From Gemmatimonadota bacterium (GTDB lineage Bacteria > Gemmatimonadota > Gemmatimonadetes > Gemmatimonadales > GWC2-71-9): a DNA stretch of 17,469 nucleotides. A program made the translations under genes and the position numbers. This document shows positions 6,530 through 14,771 of the stretch, piece by piece. How positions within the stretch are numbered: position 1 is the first letter of the stretch; each line of letters starts with the position of its first letter. The notes below the pieces were generated by a model that was not told where the DNA came from, ran no database searches, and was given only the letters and a program-made list of their open reading frames with translations. The stretch spans positions 1 through 17,469 of the forward strand of contig QHTY01000178.1 of assembly GCA_003220985.1 (NCBI GenBank), written 5' to 3'.

Positions 6530-6587
6530 GCGTGCGGCGTGCGGCGTTACTCGTAAGGGTCATACGCCGCACGCAACACGCCGCACG
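6530..6587. repeat. Strong two-way hairpin after the sigma/DUF4097 operon
   Basis: GCGTGCGGCGT (6530-6540) pairs perfectly over 11 bp with 6564-6574. Alternatively 6531-6540 pairs over 10 bp with 6578-6587 while 6540-6547 pairs with 6564-6571. The two folds exclude each other. No U-run follows on the plus strand (the sequence continues TAAAAACG), so it is not a classic intrinsic terminator. It could still stabilise the mRNA end or be a REP-like intergenic repeat. The rest of the gap up to 6672 shows nothing I can name. Confidence 0.6.
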
Positions 6588-6672
6588 TAAAAACGCACCA
6601 GCCTGCCGTCGTTCGGTACCTAATCCATAACCATCCAGCCACACCTTCACTCCTCTGTCACGAGGGGTGTTC

Positions 6673-9666
6673 GTGTTGCGGGACATTCTCGCCCGCACGA
6701 CACAGATCGAGAATCTTCGCGAGCTCTTCGCCGCACTCGGGTACGAGCCAGTCTGGGAGCCCGTACCCGTGCAGGCGTGGCTCGGCGGCGACACGACGGG
6801 CATCACCCGCGCGGCCTTGATCGCCCGCCACGGCGCCTTCCGAGTCTTCGCACTGGATGCCGACGCGCCCGAAGTGGCGGCGCGGATCGCCGCGCGCAGG
6901 TTCGCTGCCGGTGCGGAGCGCGGCCTCGCCTGCGCTCTGGGCGGCGAGCCGCGGCGGCTCGTCTGCGCGGCAGGGCCGGTCGGAATACGCATGGCCACGA
7001 TCTCCCCGGCCCGTCCTTCGGGTCCGGCGCTGGCGATCCTCGAACGACTCGCCCCGACGGCCGCCGAGTCAGCGCTCGCCCTTTCTCTCCGTATCGGCGA
7101 GGTGCTGGCGAGCGAAGGCGTGACGCCCCGCTTCTTTCGTGCCTTTCGCCGCACGCTCGATCGCTTGACCGACCGCCTGCGCACGCCCCGCTCGCAGGTC
7201 GATCGGCACGCACTGACGCTCACCGCCCTCACGCGCGTGCTCTTCCTCTATTTCATCCAGTCGAAAGGGTGGCTGAACGGCGACACGCGCTACGTGGCGC
7301 ACCTCCTCGACCGGGCGATCGCCGGCCGCCGGCACTTTCATCGCTCCTTCCTGCACGCGCTGTGCTTTGGCGCGTTGAATCGGCCGCCAGAGGAGCGCGG
7401 TGCGGCTGCGCGAGCTTTGGGCAGGATTCCATTCCTCAACGGTGGGTTGTTCGAGCCGTCACGACTCGAGAGGCAGCATGGCCCGGCGATGTGGGGCAAC
7501 GCCGATTGGCGCGACGCGTTCGACCACCTGTTCGAGCGCTTTCACTTCTCCGTGCGCGAGCACGATGCCGGCGAGTTCGTAGCGCCTGACATGCTGGGCC
7601 GCGTGTTCGAAGGCGTGATGGACCCGGACGACCGGCGGGCGAGCGGGAGCTACTACACCCCGGCATCGCTGGTGCGTGAAATGGTCCGGGCAGGACTCGA
7701 AGCGGTACTCACGCATCGGATTGGACTTTCTCGGGCGGCCGCGGCGCGCTGGGTGCACGACGGCATTCCGCCCCGCCCGCCTCCCGACCTGCGCGGGCTC
7801 ACGGTGCTCGATCCCGCCGCAGGGTCTGGCGCCTTCCTCTTGGGCGCGCTCGACGAGCTCGTTGGATTGCGGCGCGCCGCCGGCGAGGGTCCGACGCTCG
7901 CCGTGAAGCGCGATGTCCTCGCCAGCTCGCTGTTTGGCGTCGACCTCACACCGACCGCCGTGCGCCTCACGGAATTGCGGCTGTGGCTGGCCCTCGTGGC
8001 GGACGAGGATAGTCCCGACCTGGCCCATGTCGCACCTCTGCCCAACCTCGACGGGCACGTGCTGCAAGGCGACGCGCTGCTCGACCCGTTAATGCTCGCC
8101 GCCTCGCTCGGCGGTCGCGCCTTCCGCGGCGGGACCGGTGAGGTTCGTAGGCTTACCGACGCCCGCCAGCGCCACTTCTTCCTAACCGGCCCGAAGAAGC
8201 GAGCCGCCGAGGCCGAGTTGGGCCGCGCCGAGGCAGCGCTGGCGCGAAAGCTTCTGGACGACGGCTGTGCCGCGCTCGAAGCTGCCATCGCCGAGTTGCT
8301 CGGCGCGGCGCGAAATCGCGATCTCTTTGGCCGGCGTCGTGGGTTGGACCTCGATCAACGGCAGCGGCTGGCGCGACTGCGTCAGGGCCTGCGGGAATTG
8401 CGGCTCGCGCGGCGCAAGCTGCGGCAGGAGGGCACGGCTCCCGTCTTCTCGTTCGAGTCCCACTTCGCCGAGGTGATGCACCGCGGCGGGTTCGACCTCG
8501 TGATGGGCAATCCGCCGTGGGTCCGCGCCGAACGGCTGGCACCGCGCGTGCGTGAGACTCTCGCCAGTCGCTACACCTGCTGGCGACCTGCCGCCACGCG
8601 AGGATTTGCGCATTTGCCGGATCTCGCCGTCGCATTCATTGAACGTGCCTTCGAGCTCTCGCGCCCTGGCGGCGTCGTCACGCTGCTCGTCCCTGCCAAG
8701 CTCGCGACCACCGGCTACGCCGAGCCGTTGCGCCGGTGTGTGGCGCGGACGACGCGGGTCGAGCGCGCCGCACCATTACCAGAGCAGATCGCGCATGCCT
8801 TCGGGGCAGCGGTGTACCCCATGGCACTGGTTGCGGTGCGTGCCGAGCCCACCGGAACGGAGTTGACTGCCACCGCCCTCGGCGCAAAGTGCGCAGCGCC
8901 GTGTGTCCCGCAGCGCCAGCTGCAAAGCGATGGCCCGTGGATCCTGATGCCAGGTGTGGAACGCGTCCGCCGGCGGCTCCAAGTCGAATTTCCCACGGTC
9001 GGCGATCGCTGGACACCACAACTCGGCGTGAAAACCGGCGCCGACGATCTCTTTGTCCTCGATCGGCAGTGCGCGGGTACGCGGCCCGCGATTCGCGGGC
9101 GCGACATCGCCGCCTGGCACTGCCGGCCACGCCGGTACGTGCTGTGGACCCATGGCGCGGACGGATTGCCTCTCGAGCGTCTACCGCGGGAGCTCACCGA
9201 CCGACTCGCCGGCCATGAGGAGCGGCTGCGTCGGCGCGCGGACTACCGCGCTGGGCCTCCCTGGCAGCTGTTTCGCACCGGTCTCGGCTTCGCGCGGCAT
9301 CGGGTCGTCTGGCCCGATCTGAGCCGGCGCCTCGCGGCCGCCGTGCCAGCACCCGAGCTCGTGCCGCTCAATACGGCCTACGGCATCGCGACGCGCGATG
9401 CGGCGGACGCGGCTGCGCTAGCAGCGCTCTTCAACTCACGTTGGCTGACCGCCCTCGCGCGGCTCGTCGCGGATCCCGCGCGCGGCGGCTTCCGCCGCTT
9501 CAACGCACACGTCGTTCGGGGCCTACCGATCCCACGCGGCGGCTCTCCAGTATGGGACGAGCTCGCGCGTCGCGGCGAACGCTGCGAACCAGCCGACGAT
9601 CTCGTCGCCGATGCCCTCCAACTCGATGGCGCCGACCGCCGCGCGTTGGCCGCGGATTCTGTCTGA
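6673..9666 (+). CDS. Eco57I-type N6-adenine DNA methyltransferase (PglX/DrmMI/type IIG-like)
   Basis: About 997 residues, a large class I DNA adenine methyltransferase. Seen in order: an N-terminal region (1-300) without a recognisable nuclease motif; GSYYTP (about 325-330), shared by Eco57I-like enzymes; motif I DPAAGSGAF (380-388, S-adenosylmethionine binding); FGVD (421-424); a charged helical insert (about 510-590); motif IV NPPW (613-616, adenine catalysis) inside FDLVMGNPPWVRAE; and a C-terminal target-recognition-like region (about 783-940, LGVKTGADDLFVLD to ALFNSRWLT). It should methylate an adenine in a specific DNA site. I chose GTG 6673 because GAGGG (6662-6666) is spaced 6 nt from it; GTG 6667 is the other option. 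The end overlaps the helicase start by 56 nt, so the two form a coupled pair. Relatives occur in BREX (PglX), DISARM (DrmMI) and type IIG restriction systems. Confidence 0.88.
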   Translation: MLRDILARTTQIENLRELFAALGYEPVWEPVPVQAWLGGDTTGITRAALIARHGAFRVFALDADAPEVAARIAARRFAAGAERGLACALGGEPRRLVCAAGPVGIRMATISPARPSGPALAILERLAPTAAESALALSLRIGEVLASEGVTPRFFRAFRRTLDRLTDRLRTPRSQVDRHALTLTALTRVLFLYFIQSKGWLNGDTRYVAHLLDRAIAGRRHFHRSFLHALCFGALNRPPEERGAAARALGRIPFLNGGLFEPSRLERQHGPAMWGNADWRDAFDHLFERFHFSVREHDAGEFVAPDMLGRVFEGVMDPDDRRASGSYYTPASLVREMVRAGLEAVLTHRIGLSRAAAARWVHDGIPPRPPPDLRGLTVLDPAAGSGAFLLGALDELVGLRRAAGEGPTLAVKRDVLASSLFGVDLTPTAVRLTELRLWLALVADEDSPDLAHVAPLPNLDGHVLQGDALLDPLMLAASLGGRAFRGGTGEVRRLTDARQRHFFLTGPKKRAAEAELGRAEAALARKLLDDGCAALEAAIAELLGAARNRDLFGRRRGLDLDQRQRLARLRQGLRELRLARRKLRQEGTAPVFSFESHFAEVMHRGGFDLVMGNPPWVRAERLAPRVRETLASRYTCWRPAATRGFAHLPDLAVAFIERAFELSRPGGVVTLLVPAKLATTGYAEPLRRCVARTTRVERAAPLPEQIAHAFGAAVYPMALVAVRAEPTGTELTATALGAKCAAPCVPQRQLQSDGPWILMPGVERVRRRLQVEFPTVGDRWTPQLGVKTGADDLFVLDRQCAGTRPAIRGRDIAAWHCRPRRYVLWTHGADGLPLERLPRELTDRLAGHEERLRRRADYRAGPPWQLFRTGLGFARHRVVWPDLSRRLAAAVPAPELVPLNTAYGIATRDAADAAALAALFNSRWLTALARLVADPARGGFRRFNAHVVRGLPIPRGGSPVWDELARRGERCEPADDLVADALQLDGADRRALAADSV

Positions 9667-11931
9667 GCACCTCGTTCCGGTTGCGGAACCCCTCGCGGTC
9701 GCGCTCGAACCGCCGGGGGAGGCAGCCCCGCGCGATGTCGCCTGCGCCGCGGCGCGGGCGCTGCTCGACGGGACGCCGATGGCGTCGATCGCGCCGCCCC
9801 TCTCCTCCTGGCCCGCGTGGCTCGCGCCGCACCAGATCCCCGCCGCCGAGCGGCTCACCTCGATCATCGCACGCCACGGCGGCGCGCTGCTCGCAGACGA
9901 GGTGGGACTTGGGAAATCCTATGTCGCGCTCGCAGTGGCGCTCGCCCGACAGGAGCCATTCGTCCTTGTCGTGTGGTCTCACAATGGCGCGCTTTGTTGG
10001 ATCGCTTTGGCGTCCAGGAAGCACCGATCATCACACACGAATCACTCAGTGTGGTGACCGCCCGACCGCCCGACCGCCCGACCGCCGCATTTGTCGTCGT
10101 TGACGAGGCGCACCGTTTCAGAAACCCCGACACCAACCGGTACCGTGCGTTGGCCCGCCACGTTGTGGGTAGCCAGGTCCTCCTGGTGACCGCAACGCCG
10201 ATCCACAATTGCGTCGCCGACCTCTTGCACCTCCTGCGGTTGTTTCTCCGCGACCATGCCCTCACGGCGCTGGGCGTTCCGTCGTTACGCAACGCGGCGC
10301 GGCGCGAGGCCGACCGATCGCTGGCCCACGCCGCCGTCGCGCGAGTCGTCGTCGCACGCTCACGCGAACGCGTGCAGACCGCGTACGACGGCGGGCCGGT
10401 CCGCATGGTGTTTCCGCGATCGACGACCGAAGCACTGCGTGCGGGACCGGCGCCCGACGAGTTGATCTCCGACCTCGCCTCCGGTGTCGCGGCGCTGCGT
10501 GCGGGGGGTGGCGCGGCTCCCCTGCTCCGGCTGATGCTGCTGCGCCGCCTGGGATCGAGCCTTCCCGCGTTTCATGCCGCGCTGGCGCGGCATGACGCCT
10601 ACCTCGATCTCGCGGTGCGCGCGGCGGCGGAAGGCCGTGCGCTCACGCCGCGCGAGTTCCAGCGCTGCTTCCCGCGTGCCCCCGAGTCCGACATTCAATT
10701 GGTGCTGTTCCCGCTGCTGCTCGAGCACGCGGCGAACGGGTCCACGCCATGTGCCGATGATCGCAAGATTCTCGCGCGCCTGCGCCAGCTGCTCGCTCGT
10801 GCGCCGGCGCGCGATCCGAAAGTCGCCGCGCTGGAGCGGCTGCTCAGCGAGCGCTCTGGCAAGACCATCGTCTTTACGGACGCGCAGCCGACAGCGCGAT
10901 ACCTGCTGCGGTGTCTTCATCACCGGCGCGTCGCCGCCGTGTTTGGACACGCCGGCCGCTTCGCGTCGGGAGACGTTTCACGCCACGAGGTTCTGCGCGC
11001 CTTCGCGCCGCGAGCGCAGGGTGGACCGCAGCCCGTCGCCGCGCTACAGACCGATGTCCTGGTGGCGACCGACCTCTTGAGCGAAGGGCTCAATCTCCAG
11101 GACGCCGAGCGCGTCGTGCACTACGACCTGCCGTGGAGTCCCGCGCGCCTGGCGCAGCGCGTGGGCCGGATCGACCGGCTCGGCTCGTCGCACGCTGCGA
11201 TCGCGACGGTCACGTTCCTGCCGCCGCCGGCGCTGGCACGCGCCCTAGCCATCGAGGAGCGCCTGGCAAACAAGGTGAGTGCGCAGCAGGTCGCCGGCAC
11301 TGGCGGCCGCCTCGATTGGTGCGATCAACTGGCGACGCTCGTATCCTCTTCCGCCGGTGCGCCGGCCGGCCCGTGCGCGGCGGCAATTGCAGGCGACCAG
11401 CCCTGCACGATTCTCATCGTGCGCATCGCCAAGTTGGTCGAAGCAATCGTCGTCGAGGGCGAGACGGCGCGCACGTCTCCCGCTGCCGCCAGCAGGATTC
11501 TCGCTACAGCCGTTACCGCTGAGCCAAGAGCTGTCGATCGCAGTTTCCTGCGGCACGCGATCGCTGCGGCCGCGCCGTTGATCAGATCGCGACTCGCAGC
11601 CGTGCAGGACGCGCGCTGGCGCGCGAGTGATCGCGACCGCCTCGCCCGGCGGCTCATCCCGTGGGTGTTGTCAGCCGCACGGCGGGCCGCGCGGCGCGGC
11701 AATGGGGAACAGCTCACCGCACTCGATCGACTGGTCTCGCGACTGGCGTCAGGAATGACAGCCGGTGAAGAGCTGCTGTTGGAGGATCTGTTGTCACGTC
11801 CGCAAGCGCTGGTGGTGCCGGATCTGCTTGCGTGGCACCACGCGCTGCCGCCTGCCGACGCTGCCGATGTGACGCTCAGCGTCGAGCTGGTAGCCTGCCT
11901 GCAATCAAACGGCCCGAGCACTAGCTTGTGA
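9611..11931 (+). CDS. SNF2/RapA-like DNA helicase partner of the methyltransferase, interrupted by a -1 frameshift
   Basis: The gene is readable only in two frames. From ATG 9611 (or 9626), frame A gives the Q-like motif APHQIPAAERL and Walker A DEVGLGKS (96-103), then degenerates after FVLVV near 9973 and stops at 10055-10057. From about 9976 the sense continues in another frame: QWRALLDRFGV, Walker B DEAH (10102-10113), motif III TATP (10189-10200), the C-terminal helicase motifs LVATDLLSEGLNLQ (about 11061) and QRVGRIDRLG (about 11155), then about 230 unassigned residues. Together this is a SNF2 ATPase of about 770 residues that would translocate on duplex DNA. The frame change equals one missing base and is a mutation or a sequencing error. 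With the overlapping methyltransferase it resembles the DrmD/DrmMI pair of DISARM. As written, an intact helicase would not be made. Confidence 0.85.
9968..9984 (+). other. Frameshift site in the helicase gene
   Basis: Up to the codons gtc gtg (9968-9973) the helicase sense is in the frame of ATG 9611. From gtc tca caa tgg (9976-9987) it is in the next frame. Adding one base between restores VV-VSQWRALLDRF and an open frame to 11931. No slippery heptamer of the X-XXY-YYZ kind is seen here. Confidence 0.8.
10056..10086 (+). repeat. Tandem octamer repeat (GACCGCCC, 3.9 copies) in the helicase gene
   Basis: Three perfect GACCGCCC units plus GACCGCC lie just before the DEAH motif and encode ARPPDRPTA. 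Because the unit is 8 bp, gain or loss of one copy shifts the reading frame. Confidence 0.9.
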
Positions 11932-11934
11932 GCG

Positions 11935-12585
11935 ATGACGCTCACAACCTTCCTCTTCGACCTCGACGGCACGATCATCGACTCCATCGACCTGATCCTG
12001 CGATCCTACCGCCACACGATGGCGCTGCACCGCTCCAACGAGCCGCTGCCGCCCGACGACATGTGGATCAAAGGTCTGGGAACCCCTCTCTGGGCGCAGT
12101 TCGGGGAGATAACGGAGGATAAGCAAGAGATCGAGGCGATGGTGCAGACGTATCGGACCTACAACCTCACGCATCACGATGCGCTGGTGAGACCATATGA
12201 AGGAGTCGTCGAAGAGATTCGCCGGCTCAAGCGGGCCGCAAAACGGCTCGGCGTTGTCACCAGCAAGCTCCGCGACGGCGCGATGCGCGGGCTCCGCATC
12301 TCAGCCCTCGACGACACGTTCGACATCGTCATCGGCTGCGACGACGTAACGCACTCCAAACCGCACCCCGAGCCGGTACTCAAAGCCGTTGAGAGGCTGG
12401 GCGTGACGCCCGCCGAAACCGTGTTCGTGGGCGACTCGCGGCACGATCTGGAGTCCGGGCGCGCCGCGGGGGTGAAGACCGCGGCCGTGCTCTGGGGACC
12501 GTTCGATCGCCCGCACCTCCAAGACCTCGCTCCCGATTACTGGCTGGAGAAACCGGAAGACCTGCGGCAGCTTTACCAGCTATGA
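11935..12585 (+). CDS. HAD-superfamily hydrolase, phosphoglycolate phosphatase / PpaX-like
   Basis: A 216-residue cytoplasmic phosphatase with all four HAD motifs: FDLDGT with nucleophile Asp9 and acid/base Asp11; VVTSK with Ser110 (motif II); the Lys142 of HSKPHPEPV (motif III); and VGDSRHD (165-171) for Mg2+ binding (motif IV). The alpha-helical cap between motifs I and II (about 15-90) is of the C1, subclass IA type, as in phosphoglycolate phosphatase (Gph), pyrophosphatase PpaX and beta-phosphoglucomutase. The length is normal for that group. The ATG at 11935 lies only 3 nt after the helicase stop, and the stop overlaps the aminotransferase ATG (ATGA at 12582), so it is probably coupled to that gene. 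The substrate cannot be read from sequence. No link with the defence pair is implied beyond possible read-through transcription. Confidence 0.88.
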   Translation: MTLTTFLFDLDGTIIDSIDLILRSYRHTMALHRSNEPLPPDDMWIKGLGTPLWAQFGEITEDKQEIEAMVQTYRTYNLTHHDALVRPYEGVVEEIRRLKRAAKRLGVVTSKLRDGAMRGLRISALDDTFDIVIGCDDVTHSKPHPEPVLKAVERLGVTPAETVFVGDSRHDLESGRAAGVKTAAVLWGPFDRPHLQDLAPDYWLEKPEDLRQLYQL

Positions 12586-13721
12586 CACTCCCCACACGGT
12601 TCGTCCCGTTCGATCTCGAACGCTGGCAGAGCACCTGGGAAAACCGGGTGCGCTTCAATCTCTCCGAATCCGGCGTCCATCCGCTCACGATCCAGGGGCT
12701 GCTCGGCCTCGCCGGCGCGTCCGCGCTGCCCTTGCTCGAAGTCCGCCTCGGCTACAGCCAGTCGAACGGCACCGATCTCCTGCGCGAACGCATTGCCGCG
12801 CTCTATCCCGGCGCGTCGCCCGATCAGGTGCTCGTGACCACGGGAAGCTCCGAGGCAAATTTCGTGACCTGTTGGCGCCTGCTCGAGCCCGGCGACAAGG
12901 TCGCCGTGATGATGCCGAACTACCTGCAGACCTGGGGCCTGGCGCAGAATCTCGGCGCGCAAGCCAAGGCGTTTCAGCTCGATGAGAAGGACGGCTGGGA
13001 ACCGCACGCCGAAGACATTCGCGCCGCGATCGTGTCGGGCACCAAGCTCGTCGTCGTCACCAATCCCCATAATCCGACCGGGCACGTGCTCAGCGACGCG
13101 ATCCGCAAGGCGATCCTCGACCGTGCCGCGGAGGTTGGCGCCTGGATTCTCGCGGACGAGGTGTATACCGGCGCCGAGCGCGGCGGCAAGACGACCCAGT
13201 CGTTCTGGGGGAGCGGATACAACAAGGTCATCATCGTCAATGGATTGTCGAAAGCGTACGGCCTGCCCGGGCTCCGGATCGGGTGGATCGTCTCACAGCC
13301 CGCGTTCAGCCAGGAAGCGTGGGCGCGGCACGACTACACCACCATCGGCCCGGCGGGGGCGTCCGACCACCTCGCCGCGGTCGCGCTCGATCCGCTCGTG
13401 CGCGAGAAGCTGATCGAACGCACGCGCCGCATCCTGCATGCCAATTATCCGGTGATGGAAGCCTGGCTCAAGAGCTTCGGCGACACCTTTACCTGGCATG
13501 CGCCGCACGCGGGAGCGATCTGTTGGGCCCGCTATCGCGGCGCCATTCCGGCGCCCGAGGTCGTCGAGAAACTGCGCGCCCAGCACAGCGTGCTGCTCTG
13601 CCCCGGCGATCACTTCGGGATGCCGGGATTCCTGCGCTTCGGCTATGGCGGCGATCTGCAGCATTTCCAGGAAGCACTCGCGGAGACCGAGCGTGGGCTG
13701 CGTCGCTTATTCAGTGACTGA
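12582..13721 (+). CDS. PLP-dependent class I/II aminotransferase
   Basis: A 379-residue fold-type I PLP enzyme. Landmarks are TTGSSEANF (86-94, phosphate-binding turn), NPHNPTG (161-167, with the Asn that contacts the cofactor), ADEVYTGAE (191-199, Asp192 to the pyridine nitrogen and Tyr195), and NGLSKAYGLPGLRIGW (220-235), where Lys224 is the Schiff-base lysine and Arg232 anchors the cofactor phosphate. The N-terminus lacks a signal peptide, so it is cytoplasmic. It should transfer an amino group between an amino acid and a 2-oxoacid, but the amino-acid specificity is not evident; C-S lyase or decarboxylase activity in related members cannot be excluded. The ATG at 12582 overlaps the HAD stop, which suggests that the phosphatase and aminotransferase act in one pathway. 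It converges on the phosphate transporter, with 18 bp between the stops. Confidence 0.88.
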   Translation: MTLPTRFVPFDLERWQSTWENRVRFNLSESGVHPLTIQGLLGLAGASALPLLEVRLGYSQSNGTDLLRERIAALYPGASPDQVLVTTGSSEANFVTCWRLLEPGDKVAVMMPNYLQTWGLAQNLGAQAKAFQLDEKDGWEPHAEDIRAAIVSGTKLVVVTNPHNPTGHVLSDAIRKAILDRAAEVGAWILADEVYTGAERGGKTTQSFWGSGYNKVIIVNGLSKAYGLPGLRIGWIVSQPAFSQEAWARHDYTTIGPAGASDHLAAVALDPLVREKLIERTRRILHANYPVMEAWLKSFGDTFTWHAPHAGAICWARYRGAIPAPEVVEKLRAQHSVLLCPGDHFGMPGFLRFGYGGDLQHFQEALAETERGLRRLFSD

Positions 13722-13739
13722 GTGAAGGTCGCGTAGTCG

Positions 13740-14771
13740 CTACACCACCGCGCGCAGCAACAGGTAGCCGAGTCCGCCGATGCCGGCAGCCGCCGGAATC
13801 GTGGCGACCCAGGCCCACACGATCCTTCCCGCCACACCCCAACGCACCGCGGAGAAGCGCTGCACGGCGCCCACGCCGGTGATCGCGCCTGTGATGGTGT
13901 GCGTGGTGCTCACCGGAATTCCAAAATGCGATGAAACGAACAGCGTGATCGCCCCGGCCGTCTCGGCGCAGAAGCCGCCGAACGGCGTCAGCTTCGTGAT
14001 TCGCTGGCCCATCGTTTTCACGATGCGCCATCCGCCCGCCATCGTGCCGAGGGCGATCGCGGCGCCCGCAGCGAGGATGACCCATGGCGGGACGTTGGTC
14101 GCGTCCGTGAGATGGAACATGCGAACGGGAAAATTCACGAACAGCGCCTGGCTCGAAACGAGCAGCGCGACGATGATACCCATAGTCTTCTGCGCGTCAT
14201 TCGTGCCGTGCCCCAATGAGTACAGCGCCGCGGAAACCAGTTGCAGCACGCGGAATGCTTTGTCGACACGTCGCGGCAACGATCGCCGCAGCGCCCACGA
14301 CAGCGCGACGGTGAGCACCAGCGCCAGGACGAAGCCCATCACCGGCGCTACGACGATGAACACGAGCGTCTTCGTCCAGCCGCTCGCGATGATCGCCGCG
14401 AACCCCGCCTTCGCGACCGCGGCGCCGGCATAACCCCCCACCAGCGCGTGTGAGGACGAGGTCGGCAGCCCCAGCCACCAGGTGACGAGATCCCAGATAA
14501 TGGCACCGAGGAGCCCGGCGAGCACCACCGTCGAATCGACGACGTTGATGTCGATGAGCCCTTTGCCCACCGTCCTCGCGATCGCCGTGCCGAAGACGAA
14601 CGCCGCGATGAAGTTCCAGAACGCCGCCCATACGACTGCCGCGCTGGGGGACAGCACGCGCGTCGAAACGACTGTGGCAATCGAGTTTGCCGCGTCGTGA
14701 AATCCATTGATAAAATCGAAGATCAGGGCGACGAACAGAATCGCCAGCACGAACCAGACGGAGGCGCCCAT
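13740..14771 (-). CDS. pit: PiT-family inorganic phosphate transporter
   Basis: A 343-residue inner-membrane protein with about ten hydrophobic helices and the PiT internal duplication. The N-terminal signature is INGFHDAANSIATVVSTRVL (21-40) with LPTSSSHALVGGYAG (102-116). The C-terminal copy has HGTNDAQKTMG (188-198) and IPVSTTHTITGAITG (285-299). The G-x-(N/H)-DAAN-type motifs and the paired (S/T)SSH / STTH turns are diagnostic of the PF01384 family, which imports phosphate (or metal-phosphate) with H+ or Na+. The first motif carries His where many members have Asn (FHDAAN), a common variant. The start ATG overlaps the stop of the DUF47 gene by one base (TGATG), so they are translated as a pair. 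The length is near the short end of the family. Confidence 0.93.
   Translation of the reverse strand: MGASVWFVLAILFVALIFDFINGFHDAANSIATVVSTRVLSPSAAVVWAAFWNFIAAFVFGTAIARTVGKGLIDINVVDSTVVLAGLLGAIIWDLVTWWLGLPTSSSHALVGGYAGAAVAKAGFAAIIASGWTKTLVFIVVAPVMGFVLALVLTVALSWALRRSLPRRVDKAFRVLQLVSAALYSLGHGTNDAQKTMGIIVALLVSSQALFVNFPVRMFHLTDATNVPPWVILAAGAAIALGTMAGGWRIVKTMGQRITKLTPFGGFCAETAGAITLFVSSHFGIPVSTTHTITGAITGVGAVQRFSAVRWGVAGRIVWAWVATIPAAAGIGGLGYLLLRAVV

Noticed and set aside
6530..6600. Rho-independent terminator after the DUF4097 operon
   Set aside because: The stem is strong but is followed by TAAAAACG, not a T-run, on the plus strand. On the minus strand the T-run comes before the stem.
9817..9975. 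N-terminal part of the long frame that starts at 9817 as a true helicase N-terminus
   Set aside because: This part reads as an Arg/Ala-rich string, while the other frame encodes the Walker A motif over the same bases. The real sense enters this frame only after the frameshift near 9976.
9968..9984. Programmed -1 ribosomal frameshifting
   Set aside because: There is no slippery heptamer and no obvious downstream pseudoknot at the site; a simple base loss or error is more likely.
6673..11931. Complete DISARM or BREX locus
   Set aside because: No gene with DUF1998, phospholipase D, PglZ, BrxC or Lon features is present; both flanks are ordinary genes.
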